A DNA stretch of 12,063 bases from DAOVQB01 sp023128935 (GTDB lineage: Bacteria; Eisenbacteria; RBG-16-71-46; CAIMUX01; WJJG01), in the NCBI GenBank assembly GCA_030628905.1, contig DAOVQB010000137.1, forward strand, positions 1-12,063. Direction: 5' to 3'. Shown here piece after piece: positions 1 through 7,739 of this stretch (the stretch's first letter is position 1; the number at the start of each line of letters is the position of its first letter). A program made the translations under genes and the position numbers. Under the pieces are notes generated by a model. The model ran no database searches, was not told the origin of the DNA, and worked only from the letters and a program-made list of their open reading frames with translations.

Positions 1-18
1 CACACAGATCCGCTGCAT
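1..18 (-). CDS. possible start of a downstream operon gene, cut by the window edge
   Basis: On the minus strand an ATG at 16-18 is preceded by a strong AGGAGG-type Shine-Dalgarno, 8 nt away, at about 27-32. Only six codons (M-Q-R-I-C-V) fit before the window ends, so no product can be named. It lies 106 bp after the pyrF stop in the same direction, so it could be the next operon gene. In Bacillus-type operons pyrE follows pyrF, but nothing in six residues supports or excludes that. A second ATG at 24-26 in another frame is too close to the same Shine-Dalgarno to be preferred. The 106 bp between this site and pyrF hold no convincing terminator. Confidence 0.3.
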
Positions 19-124
19 GCTCTCATCCTCCTCATCTCAGGCCGCCCATTGGGAAGTCCTGCTTGTAAGCGATAGATGCTATCCCACGAGCCCCGCGGGC
101 GTCAAACTCTAGTCAAGCGTGCAA

Positions 125-838
125 TTACAGACCTTCAATCTGGGTCAATATGTCCTGGGCTGCCGCCACCGGATCGGGCGCGGCACTGATCGGACGACCC
201 ACGACAATCCAGCTCGCCCCGGCCTCCACTGCCGAGGCCGGCGTTGCAGTCCAGCGCTGATCGGCCTTGACGCCTCCTGCGAGCCGGATGCCGGGAATGA
301 GCATATGGAAATCCGCACCGCATTGCCGCTGGACGTCCGGAGCAGCCGCCGCCGGGCAGACCACACCGTCCAGGCCGGCCTTCTGGGCACTGACGGCCCG
401 CAAAACCACTTCCGGAACGAGCGCTTCAGCTGAGAGAGGCTGGCCATCTTCTCCCACGGCGGTGCTGGTAAGCACCGTTACGCCGAGGAGCAGGGGCCGG
501 CTGGCTGGATCGCAGGTTTGCTGGATGGCGCGGGCTGCGCCGTGCATCGCCTCCTGGCCGGCCGCGACATGAACGTCCAGGATATCCACACCCATGGCCC
601 CCAGACGGCCGGCAGCACGGCCAACCGTGTTCGGGATATCGTGGAGCTTGAGGTCCAGGAAAACGCGCTTGCGCTGCTCCTTGAGCATGCCTACGGCCGC
701 CGGTCCAGCTGCCGAGAACAGTTCCAAGCCCACCTTGTACCAGAGGACTAGATCACCCAGCCTGTCCACGAATGCGGCGGCCTCATCCAGACCACCCACA
801 TCCAGCGCCACTACGAGCCTCTCACGTGGGTCTTTCAT
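125..838 (-). CDS. pyrF: orotidine-5'-phosphate decarboxylase (PyrF)
   Basis: Decarboxylates orotidine 5'-phosphate to UMP, the last step of de novo pyrimidine synthesis; cytosolic TIM-barrel enzyme. The 237-residue product has the family signatures: ALDV near residue 11 (Asp13), YKVGLELF with Lys35, the catalytic LDLKLHDIP block (Asp62, Lys64, Asp67), the phosphate-binding PGIR near 182-185, and VVGRPI near 212-217. Length is normal for the bacterial group I enzyme. Two ATGs are adjacent (839-841 and 836-838); the second is chosen because the upstream GGAAGGA lies about 7 nt before it, against 4 nt for the first. The open frame extends further upstream into pyrD, but that part is not PyrF-like. 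It starts 47 bp after the pyrD stop, and a small hairpin (848-862) overlaps its Shine-Dalgarno. Confidence 0.97.
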   Translation of the reverse strand: MKDPRERLVVALDVGGLDEAAAFVDRLGDLVLWYKVGLELFSAAGPAAVGMLKEQRKRVFLDLKLHDIPNTVGRAAGRLGAMGVDILDVHVAAGQEAMHGAARAIQQTCDPASRPLLLGVTVLTSTAVGEDGQPLSAEALVPEVVLRAVSAQKAGLDGVVCPAAAAPDVQRQCGADFHMLIPGIRLAGGVKADQRWTATPASAVEAGASWIVVGRPISAAPDPVAAAQDILTQIEGL

Positions 839-885
839 CATCCGTTCCTTCCCGGCCGGAAGTGGCACAGACTGCCGGCTGAGCG

Positions 886-1872
886 TCACCCCTCTGATAG
901 CGGCGTGCGCAGCGTTCCAATCTGGTCGCGCAGCCTGCCGCCTCCCTTGGCTCTCAGCATCTCGCGAAGCCCTTCTACCAAACGGGCTCCCCGAGATGGA
1001 TCCCGCAAATTCGCCGTCCCCACTTGTATGGCACTCGCCCCGACCAGGAGGAACTCCATGGCATCGCGGGCCGTCACAATACCCCCCACGCCGATGATCG
1101 GGCAGGAGAGCCTGCGCGCCAGTTCCCAAACTCGGCAGAGCGCCAGGGGACGAATCGCCGGCCCAGAGAGCCCGCCAACCGAGCGCGGCAATACCGGGCG
1201 CCGACGTTCCACGTCGACGGCCATGCCGAGGAACGTATTGACCGCGGTCAAGCCGTCGGCGCCCTCCTCGATGCAGGCCCGGCCCACGGATGCGATGTCC
1301 GTCACATTGGGACTCAGTTTAACGAAAAGCGGCATGTCTGTGCGCGAGCGGACCGCGCGGACGACCTTGGCCGCCTCCGCCGGGCTACGGGAGAATTCCA
1401 GCCCACTGGCCACATTGGGGCAAGAGATATTGAGTTCGAAAGCAGCCAGCCCATCGCCCTGGATGAGCTCCACACAGTGGGCGAAATCCTGCGGCCGGCT
1501 CCCACCCACACTCACGATGATGGCCGGTCCCAGCTCGCGGAGCCTGGGTAGCACATCCCGCACAAAGACCTCTGCACCGACGTTCTGGAGCCCGATCGAA
1601 TTGAGGATCCCCGCCGGGGTTTCAAACAGCCGGGGAGGAGGGTTTCCCGCTCGGGGCTCGACGGTGGTTGTCTTCGTGACAACTGCACCCAGCGCCGACA
1701 CCCCTGTGAGATCGGGGTGCTCATCGCCGTAGCCGAAGGTCCCCGATGCAGTCATTACCGGATTGTCCAATCTGAGTGGGCCTACCTGCACACTGAGGTC
1801 AACGGGGGGCGGCTGGCACCCCGTTTTCTTGGGGCCGGATTCCGCCGCGGGCGCGGGTTGCTGAGCAGACAC
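886..1872 (-). CDS. pyrD: dihydroorotate dehydrogenase, class 1B catalytic subunit (PyrD)
   Basis: Oxidises (S)-dihydroorotate to orotate with FMN; in class 1B enzymes electrons pass to NAD+ through the PyrK subunit encoded just upstream. The 328-residue product shows NPVMTASG (37-44), a Lys67 FMN/substrate region, NSIGLQN (91-97), NISCPNV (148-154) with the class 1 catalytic Cys151, VKLSPN (184-189), GGLSGPAI (233-240) and the FMN phosphate loop GVGGI (261-265). A Ser base, as in membrane class 2 enzymes, is absent. Start is GTG at 1870-1872, chosen because a strong GGAGG lies 5 nt upstream and overlaps the pyrK stop, giving tight translational linkage with a 9-bp gap. The first about 24 residues are a Pro/Ala-rich extension not typical of the family. 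Confidence 0.97.
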   Translation of the reverse strand: MSAQQPAPAAESGPKKTGCQPPPVDLSVQVGPLRLDNPVMTASGTFGYGDEHPDLTGVSALGAVVTKTTTVEPRAGNPPPRLFETPAGILNSIGLQNVGAEVFVRDVLPRLRELGPAIIVSVGGSRPQDFAHCVELIQGDGLAAFELNISCPNVASGLEFSRSPAEAAKVVRAVRSRTDMPLFVKLSPNVTDIASVGRACIEEGADGLTAVNTFLGMAVDVERRRPVLPRSVGGLSGPAIRPLALCRVWELARRLSCPIIGVGGIVTARDAMEFLLVGASAIQVGTANLRDPSRGARLVEGLREMLRAKGGGRLRDQIGTLRTPLSEG

Positions 1873-1881
1873 AGACTCCTC

Positions 1882-2766
1882 CTACGCCTTGACCGGCCGC
1901 CAGGCATCCCAATCGACACGCTCGGCCGGCACGACTGGCCCGTCGCGACAAGCCCAGAGGAACCGTTCGTACGCCCCAGCGCCGCCGCGGGCGGGCACTG
2001 CACAGCTAGCGCAGATCCCCACACCGCAGCCGAAGATCTCCTCCAGAGAGACCCAGCACTCAAGGCCTCGCTTGCCAGACCAATGCGCCACGGCCTCGAG
2101 CATGGCACGCGGACCGCAGGTCATCACCACAGAGCGCTGCTCCAAAGTAAGCTGGTCCAGCACGTCGATCACAGTGCCCTGGGTGCCTCTGCTGCCATCC
2201 TCCGTCGCCCAGCGCACGGAACCCGCAAACGCATCCAGCGGGGCCGCTTGATCCGCCGAACGGGTGCCATAGAGTAGGGTAAAGGGAAGCTTGCGCTCGC
2301 GTATCACATCGGCAACAAAGAGGAGCGGCGCGATCCCGTGCCCCCCGCCGACCAGTACGGCATGGGCATCCTGCGCGATGGGAAAACCAGTGCCGGTGGG
2401 GCCTAGCAGGTCCACCATCTGGCCCGCACGCAGGCCACTGATCAGGCCAGTCACCTTACCCACCCGTGCATAGAGGATCTCGGCAACCGCTCGCCCGCCC
2501 TTTTTGCAGAAGCCCGCCAGGCTGAATGGTCGCCGCAAGAGGGCGCTGCCCGCATCGCCCGAGCGCGTCTCCTCCCAGGGAGGTTCAAGCGTGAGTGAGA
2601 CAAACTGGCCCGGGACCGGGGGCCCCCATGTCTCGGGCAGCGCCAGGCTTAGCCAGTATAGATCCCGGGCCACTTGCTGATTCGAGACGACTTCGGCCGC
2701 CGCGATTGAGATCTGCCCGCCTGCGCATCCCTTCGGTGCATGGCTGCCGCCCGTTCTGGCACTCAT
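1882..2766 (-). CDS. pyrK: dihydroorotate dehydrogenase electron transfer subunit (PyrK)
   Basis: Iron-sulfur flavoprotein subunit that carries electrons from FMN in PyrD to NAD+ through a [2Fe-2S] cluster and FAD. The 294-residue product has an N-terminal FAD-binding barrel with RRPFS at 78-82, a second flavin segment LLGPTGTGF (120-128), the NAD-binding GGGHGIAP (140-147), TCGPRAML (216-223), and a C-terminal cluster-binding motif with Cys247, Cys252, Cys255 and Cys273. Length is slightly above the usual about 260 residues because of an N-terminal extension of about 18 residues. Its ATG (2764-2766) overlaps the TGA of the TPR lipoprotein gene as ATGA. Only a weak Shine-Dalgarno (AGGA, about 12 nt off) is present, so translation probably depends on coupling to the gene upstream. 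Confidence 0.97.
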   Translation of the reverse strand: MSARTGGSHAPKGCAGGQISIAAAEVVSNQQVARDLYWLSLALPETWGPPVPGQFVSLTLEPPWEETRSGDAGSALLRRPFSLAGFCKKGGRAVAEILYARVGKVTGLISGLRAGQMVDLLGPTGTGFPIAQDAHAVLVGGGHGIAPLLFVADVIRERKLPFTLLYGTRSADQAAPLDAFAGSVRWATEDGSRGTQGTVIDVLDQLTLEQRSVVMTCGPRAMLEAVAHWSGKRGLECWVSLEEIFGCGVGICASCAVPARGGAGAYERFLWACRDGPVVPAERVDWDAWRPVKA

Positions 2767-4745
2767 GGCGTCTCTGGTTCCTGTACAACACTCTGCGAAT
2801 CGGGCGGATCCACCCCAGCGCCTGATTGCGCCGAGTCCGGCGCAGCTGTCCCCACACCCGTTCCCGCCGAGTCCGGCACGGGCGCCTCTACACCCACTCC
2901 CGCCGAGTCCGGCACGGGGGCCTCTACACCCACTCCCGCCGAGTCCGGCACGGGCGCCTCTACACCCACTCCCGCCGAGTCCGGGGCGACTGCGACTGAA
3001 TCGGCCAACGCCTGCGCTGCAGCCGCGTCTGTCGCCGTCGCAGTCGCAACCGAGTCGGCTTGTGCCCGGGTTGCGGCTACCGAATCGGCCTCCGCCTGCA
3101 CCACCGCCGCTACCGAATCGGCCTCTGCCCGCGCTGCAGCCGCCAACGAATCGGCCAACGCCTGCACCGCCGCTACCGAATCGGCCGCAGCAATCGAATC
3201 CGCCGCCGCTGCCGCCGCGAGTGAGTCATCGATTGCCTGAGCCTTCGCCCTCTCTTTATGGACCAAGTCGGTCAACGCCTCCAGCCGCTCGCGCGGCACT
3301 CCAGTCTCTTCCAGGAACGTCAGCGAGAACTCCGCCTGTCGGCTGGCCGGATAGCGCTCGATCAGGGTCTCGAACACAGCCGCGGCCGCATCTAGCGAAT
3401 CCAGCTCCGAGCGGAGGATCCAACCTCGCGCGTAGGCAGCATTCACCGCTGACGGGCTCTCTGGGAACGATTCCTCCACCTCGGTATACTGTTCCAGTGC
3501 CCCGCGCGGGTCTGCCGTTTCGAAGAGGGTAAACTCGGCCATCTTAAGCGCAGCCTCAGCCTTTCGATCCAGGTCCGTGGCCTCCTCCTCAAGAGAAGAC
3601 TGCAGTTCTTCCAGGTGTTCCAGATTCTTCAGCCGCACAGCGGCCTGATCCTTGAACACAGAACGCTGACGAGAACCACAGGTTTTTTGATACGCCTCGC
3701 GTGCGAGTTCATACTCCTTCAAATGCACTTCATATGCATAGCCTAGACGGAAATCGGCCTCTAGACCCATGTTCCGATTGGCGAAATTCTCCGACACCCT
3801 CTTCAGATACTCGATGGCATCCTCATGGTTACCGCGGCGGTTCTCCACCTCCGCCATGGCGAGCCACACGCTACCGCCCTGCTCATCTCTATCGGGGTTC
3901 TCCGGCATTATTCTCTCATAGACGCCCATAGCATCATCATGCCTGCCCAAGCGTACCAGCGATGCTCCTGCCCTGAGTTGGGCTTCGAAATAACGCTCAT
4001 CGTCGCGGGTTATGCGCCCCAGTTCTTCGTAGGCCACAAGCGCGCTGTCATACTGGCCAGCCTCGAAGCAGATCTCTCCCACGCGCTCCAGAGCCTCTTC
4101 GCGCTGCTTGCTCTTGTTGAACCCCGTCACGATCGCACGGTATTGATAAAGAGCACCCTCTTCATCCCCTGCGGCCTCCAGCCCCTCGGCCGCGGTGATC
4201 ATAATCTCATCTCGCCTGTGAAAGTCAGGATGCAGCCGGAGCAAACGCTCAAAGATCCGGCGCGCCGTGGCGTAATTCCTCATCTTGTGGTAGCAGAGCC
4301 CCGTGTAGAAAAGCGCATCGGGAATGTGATCGGAATCGCGATAGCGCAGAATCAGATCGTTGAGCGTCTTGATCGACGTCTGATATTCCTTCTTCCCATA
4401 GTAAGAAACGCCCATGAGATAAAGCGCATCGTCAATGCCAGCCCGCCAACCACCGCCATGGATTTTGATCACCTTGCCACACTTCTCGATGGCGTCGTCA
4501 TAGTGCTTGGCCGCCTGGGGTGAGAGCTTTTCCGATTTGGATTCTCGTTGAACCTTCTGCGCCTTTTTATAGCTCTGCTCTGCATGATAGAAAGTATTGA
4601 AGTAAGCGCAACCAGTGTAAAAGACAGATAAGAAGGCGAGCGTGATGTAGACAGATGACCGGCACGTTCTCCGGACGGCCGCCGCACGCGCCAGGCGAGA
4701 AGTCCGGTCTAGACCAGCTGTGACTGCAGCCTCTCGGATGGGCAA
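2763..4745 (-). CDS. TPR-repeat lipoprotein of unknown function inside the pyr operon
   Basis: A 660-residue predicted lipoprotein. Residues 30-46 form a charged then hydrophobic segment ending FYTGC, a lipobox-like site with acceptor Cys46, followed by AYFNTFYHA, a pattern familiar from TPR lipoproteins of FCB-type bacteria. Residues about 70-480 are helical TPR-like repeats with paired Tyr/Ala/Gly positions (for example DALFYTGLCYHKMRNY), broadly BamD/YbgF-like. Residues about 503-590 are Ala/Asp/Ser/Val repeats built on ADSVAA, and about 587-627 carry 12-residue PDSAGVGVEAPV repeats. No catalytic motif is seen. The start is uncertain: no ATG precedes the lipobox. TTG at 4743-4745, with AGGAGG 10 nt upstream, is the best candidate and overlaps the end of pyrC by 37 bp. 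The stop overlaps the pyrK start as ATGA. A role in envelope assembly or scaffolding is inference; its link to pyrimidines is unexplained. Confidence 0.85.
   Translation of the reverse strand: MPIREAAVTAGLDRTSRLARAAAVRRTCRSSVYITLAFLSVFYTGCAYFNTFYHAEQSYKKAQKVQRESKSEKLSPQAAKHYDDAIEKCGKVIKIHGGGWRAGIDDALYLMGVSYYGKKEYQTSIKTLNDLILRYRDSDHIPDALFYTGLCYHKMRNYATARRIFERLLRLHPDFHRRDEIMITAAEGLEAAGDEEGALYQYRAIVTGFNKSKQREEALERVGEICFEAGQYDSALVAYEELGRITRDDERYFEAQLRAGASLVRLGRHDDAMGVYERIMPENPDRDEQGGSVWLAMAEVENRRGNHEDAIEYLKRVSENFANRNMGLEADFRLGYAYEVHLKEYELAREAYQKTCGSRQRSVFKDQAAVRLKNLEHLEELQSSLEEEATDLDRKAEAALKMAEFTLFETADPRGALEQYTEVEESFPESPSAVNAAYARGWILRSELDSLDAAAAVFETLIERYPASRQAEFSLTFLEETGVPRERLEALTDLVHKERAKAQAIDDSLAAAAAADSIAAADSVAAVQALADSLAAAARAEADSVAAVVQAEADSVAATRAQADSVATATATDAAAAQALADSVAVAPDSAGVGVEAPVPDSAGVGVEAPVPDSAGVGVEAPVPDSAGTGVGTAAPDSAQSGAGVDPPDSQSVVQEPETP
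2863..2984 (-). repeat. 36-bp in-frame tandem repeat in the lipoprotein C-terminus
   Basis: Three consecutive 36-bp units (2863-2898, 2899-2934, 2935-2970) differ at only one base, followed by a partial unit to about 2984 and flanked by degenerate copies. Each unit encodes 12 residues, PDSAGVGVEAPV, so copy number change keeps the frame. It looks like a surface-exposed or periplasmic linker. The near identity of the DNA, beyond what the protein requires, suggests recent expansion. Confidence 0.9.
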
Positions 4746-6070
4746 AACCTCAGGCCCTCCTCGTGTGTAATGCGGCCGTCACAGACGGTCATGCGCACCC
4801 GCCCGCGCAGCTTCAAGTCCCGGAAGGGACAATTACCTGCCATTGACACGAAGCTCTGCGGATCCACAACCCACTCAGCGTGCGGATCGAGAATCGTTAG
4901 ATCCGCATCCTCCCCAAGGCGGATCCTGCCCCCGCCCCAACCAGAGATCTCCGCAGGACGGGTGGCAAAAGCACGCACAATCTGCGACAGGTCGAACCCT
5001 TCCCGATGGTGGAGGAACTCGATCGTCACACCCACCGCCGTCTCCAACCCAATCATACCAGGGGGCGCGGCACTCAGTTCCTGATCCTTGGCCACCCGGG
5101 TGTGTGGGGCGTGATCGCAGGCAATTATATCGAGGGTACCATCACGGAGGCCCTCCAGCACCGCCTGCCGGTCTTGCTCTGCACGGAGTGGTGGATTGAC
5201 CCGGTAGACCGGATCGAAGCTCTTTAGGCTCTCATCGGTCAGCGAGATATAGTGGGGCGCTGTCTCCGCAGTCACCGGGATACCACGGCTCTTGGCCAAC
5301 CGTATGACTTCGACGCCCTCGCGTGTACTCACGTGCGCTACGTGGAGCCGGGCCCCAGTAAGCTCAGCCAATCTCACATCCCGGGCGATCGCGACGCCCT
5401 CGGATGCGGCGGGGATCCCGGGAAGGCCCAACACTGTTGACCAGTAGCCCTCATTCATGATCCCGCCGCGGGACAGCGAGAGTTCCTCGGCATGCGTGAT
5501 CACAAGCATGTCCCACGTTCGCGCGTACTCCAGGAGGCGGCGCATGATCAGAGCATCGGCCACCGGGCTGCCGTCGTCCGAGACGGCAATCGCTCCGGCC
5601 CCTTGCAACTCCCGCATATCGGTCAACTGCTTCCCCGCTCGCGCCACGGTGGCCGCAGCCACCGGGTGGACCCGGCAGTGGCCGCACTCCGCCGCCCGGC
5701 GGAGCAGGAACTCAATCTGTCCCCTGGTGTCTATGGGCGGATGCGTGTTGGGCATGCATGCAACGCGTGTGAACCCACCCACCGCGGCAGCATGCGTGCC
5801 GGTCTCAATCGTCTCGGCATCCTCATCCCCGGGCTCGCGAAGATGCACGTGCAGATCGCCAAAGCCGGGAGCGCAGACCATCCCGTCCAGGTCCACGATC
5901 AGGTCGGCCTCGCGGGCGATCTGCGGCGCGATACCCTCTACACGCCCACGGCGGAGGAAGAGATCCTGAACCTCCTCAAGCCCGGCGGCAGGGTCGACCA
6001 GCAGTGCGCCCCGAAGCAGGATCGTCTCCGCCCTCTCCCAACTTCGCAGGGCCTGCGCTGTTCGGTTCAT
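4709..6070 (-). CDS. pyrC: dihydroorotase, type I (PyrC)
   Basis: Cyclises N-carbamoyl-L-aspartate to dihydroorotate; cytosolic zinc amidohydrolase. The 453-residue product has the metal site DLHVHLREPG with His74 and His76, Asp166 in VSDDGSPV (the type I Asp that replaces the carboxylated Lys of type II), His193 in ITHAEE, His246 in HVAHVS, and Asp319 in ACDHAPH. MPNTHPP (106-112) and NPPLR (292-296) are substrate-binding signatures. Length is slightly above the usual 420-430. Start ATG at 6068-6070 has AAGGAG 8 nt upstream and lies 30 bp after the pyrB stop. Its last 37 bp overlap the predicted start of the TPR lipoprotein gene. Type I dihydroorotases often form a complex with aspartate carbamoyltransferase, and the two are adjacent here. 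Confidence 0.97.
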   Translation of the reverse strand: MNRTAQALRSWERAETILLRGALLVDPAAGLEEVQDLFLRRGRVEGIAPQIAREADLIVDLDGMVCAPGFGDLHVHLREPGDEDAETIETGTHAAAVGGFTRVACMPNTHPPIDTRGQIEFLLRRAAECGHCRVHPVAAATVARAGKQLTDMRELQGAGAIAVSDDGSPVADALIMRRLLEYARTWDMLVITHAEELSLSRGGIMNEGYWSTVLGLPGIPAASEGVAIARDVRLAELTGARLHVAHVSTREGVEVIRLAKSRGIPVTAETAPHYISLTDESLKSFDPVYRVNPPLRAEQDRQAVLEGLRDGTLDIIACDHAPHTRVAKDQELSAAPPGMIGLETAVGVTIEFLHHREGFDLSQIVRAFATRPAEISGWGGGRIRLGEDADLTILDPHAEWVVDPQSFVSMAGNCPFRDLKLRGRVRMTVCDGRITHEEGLRFCPSERLQSQLV

Positions 6071-6100
6071 CCTGGCTGCTCCTTCCCAGTCACTCCAAGG

Positions 6101-7072
6101 CTACCTTCCAGCCGGGTGTGCGGTCATCAACACGTTTCCCTCAACCATCGGTTCAGGCGGCGTACCACCACTCACCAGGTACAGCACAGCCATCCTGATG
6201 GCCACGCCATTGGTCACTTGCTCCAGGATTACGGAATGCGGGCCGTCGGCCAGATCGGGGTGGATTTCCACGCCCCGGTTTATGGGGCCCGGGTGCATGA
6301 TCAACACATCCGGCGTCGCCGGTCCAAGTCCGCCAGGCTCCAACCCAAAGGTCATGCGGTACTCGCGCAGTGAGGGCAGGAAGCCACCCGCCTGGCGTTC
6401 GAGTTGGAGCCTGAGGACATTGATGACATCCGCCCCGCGGATGCCCTCCTCCAGTGACGTTGCGACCTTCACGCCCATGCGCTCGATTTCGAGTGGGACG
6501 AGCGTCCGTGGCGCCACCACCGTGACCTCAGCGCCGAGCTTCGTCAAACCCCAGATGTCGGAGCGAGCCACCCGGCTGTGCGCTATGTCCCCCACGATGG
6601 CCACCTTCAACCCCGCGATGCGGCCCTTCTTCTCACGAATCGTGTACAAGTCCAGCAGAGCCTGCGTGGGGTGTTCGTGCTGGCCATCTCCCGCGTTGAC
6701 AATCCGGGCAGCTAGGTGCTTTGCGAGGTAGGTCGGCACGCCCGCAGAGCTGTGGCGGACCACTACAATGTCCAGCTTCATCGCCTCGATGTTCTGAATC
6801 GTATCACGCAGCGTCTCACCCTTCGTCACGCTGGAATTCGAGGCCGAGAAGTTGACCATATCCGCACTCAAGCGCTTCTCGGCCAGTTCGAAGGAGACAC
6901 GCGTGCGCGTGCTAGGCTCGAAGAAGGCATTGCAGATCGTCACGCCCCGCAGGGCCGGCACCTTCTTGATGGGTCTCTCCAGTACCTCCCGGAAGGTCCT
7001 GGCCGTGTCCAAGATGGTCAGGATCTCCTCCGCGTTCAGTTCTTGAAGCCCCAGCAAGTGCTTGATGGCCAT
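6101..7072 (-). CDS. pyrB: aspartate carbamoyltransferase catalytic chain (PyrB)
   Basis: Condenses carbamoyl phosphate and L-aspartate into N-carbamoyl-aspartate, the committed step. The 323-residue product has FFEPSTRTRVSFE (50-62) with the carbamoyl-phosphate loop STRTR, the VTKGETL loop with Lys84, HPTQALLDL (134-142), an aspartate-binding Arg near 221, and HPGPINRGVE (260-269). Start is ATG at 7070-7072: AGGAG lies 8 nt upstream and the following residues (AIKHLLGL) fit the family N-terminus. The frame extends to a TTG at 7111, but that adds 13 residues without support. No regulatory chain gene (pyrI) is present, as expected when PyrR controls the operon. A 115-bp spacer separates it from pyrR. 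Confidence 0.97.
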   Translation of the reverse strand: MAIKHLLGLQELNAEEILTILDTARTFREVLERPIKKVPALRGVTICNAFFEPSTRTRVSFELAEKRLSADMVNFSASNSSVTKGETLRDTIQNIEAMKLDIVVVRHSSAGVPTYLAKHLAARIVNAGDGQHEHPTQALLDLYTIREKKGRIAGLKVAIVGDIAHSRVARSDIWGLTKLGAEVTVVAPRTLVPLEIERMGVKVATSLEEGIRGADVINVLRLQLERQAGGFLPSLREYRMTFGLEPGGLGPATPDVLIMHPGPINRGVEIHPDLADGPHSVILEQVTNGVAIRMAVLYLVSGGTPPEPMVEGNVLMTAHPAGR

Positions 7073-7187
7073 GGCATGTGCTCCTGGCAGGTTGCCCCCA
7101 TAGTCGCTCAACTAAGCTCTCTATAATCACAGCGCTACGGGATTCTATTCCCCCGCAGACCCAAGACTAAGTGCCCCGGCAAGTAGT

Positions 7188-7739
7188 TCATGACTCCGCG
7201 ATCTCAGCGATCGAGACCTCATCCTCTCCATCCGTCTCCCTCAGAGCCACCTTCACGATCTCCCGATGGGAGGTCGGCACGTTCTTGCCCACGAAGTCAG
7301 CGCGAATCGGGAGTTCCCGGTGGCCGCGATCCACGAGGACGGCCAGCTGGATCGCGCGCGGCCGGCCGAAGTCCATGACCGCATCCAGGGCCGCGCGCAC
7401 GGTGCGTCCGGTGAATAGAACGTCATCAATCAGCACAATCACCATATTCTCCACGGATACCGGAATGTCCGTTGACTCCACGAGTGGCTGCGGGGCCACT
7501 TTGTGCACATCATCACGGTAGAGCGTGATGTCGAGAACCCCGAGCGGAACCTCTTCGCCCTCAATCTCGACAATATGGGCGCGGATACGCTCGGCCAGCG
7601 GCGCTCCCCGTTTGCGGATCCCGACCAGGATGATCTGCGAGATCCCGCCATTGGCCTCAATAATCTCATGCGAGATGCGCACGATGGCGCGGCGCATCTC
7701 TTCCGGATTCATGATGATCGCCTTGCGCTTCAGATTCAT
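7188..7739 (-). CDS. pyrR: PyrR, UMP-responsive pyrimidine operon regulator / uracil phosphoribosyltransferase homologue
   Basis: RNA-binding regulator that binds a hairpin in pyr mRNA when UMP or UTP is high; many homologues also convert uracil and PRPP to UMP. The 183-residue product matches the family end to end: EEMRRAIVRISHEI (13-26), GIRKRG (40-45), DITLYRDD (70-77), the PRPP loop VLIDDVLFTGRT (102-113), and LAVLVDRGHRELPIRADFVGKN (132-153). Start ATG at 7737-7739 gives the normal length. A GGGGG stretch 4 nt upstream could act as a weak Shine-Dalgarno. The ATG overlaps the TGA of the leader frame 7736-8110 as ATGA. As first gene of the operon, with a PyrR hairpin upstream, it is probably autoregulated. 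Confidence 0.97.
   Translation of the reverse strand: MNLKRKAIIMNPEEMRRAIVRISHEIIEANGGISQIILVGIRKRGAPLAERIRAHIVEIEGEEVPLGVLDITLYRDDVHKVAPQPLVESTDIPVSVENMVIVLIDDVLFTGRTVRAALDAVMDFGRPRAIQLAVLVDRGHRELPIRADFVGKNVPTSHREIVKVALRETDGEDEVSIAEIAES

Noticed and set aside
839..1129. Extension of the pyrF frame far into pyrD
   Set aside because: The extra residues are Arg/Gly/Ser/His-rich out-of-frame pyrD sequence; the ATGATG at 836-841 with GGAAGGA fits the family start.
2740..3532. Plus-strand frames antisense to the lipoprotein tail
   Set aside because: Their Pro/Ala/Ser-rich repeats mirror the coding repeats of the minus-strand gene, which has a lipobox, TPR pattern and operon overlaps.
7073..7111. 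Upstream TTG start for pyrB
   Set aside because: The ATG at 7072 has a better-placed AGGAG and gives a normal N-terminus.
7112..7130. Second PyrR-like site in the pyrR-pyrB spacer (AUAGAGAGC on the minus strand)
   Set aside because: It lacks the UCC before the loop and the matching GG-pyrimidine stem; the loop does not fit CNGNGA.
7138..7155. Terminator-like hairpin between pyrR and pyrB
   Set aside because: The stem is only about five pairs with an eight-base loop and has no U run after it.
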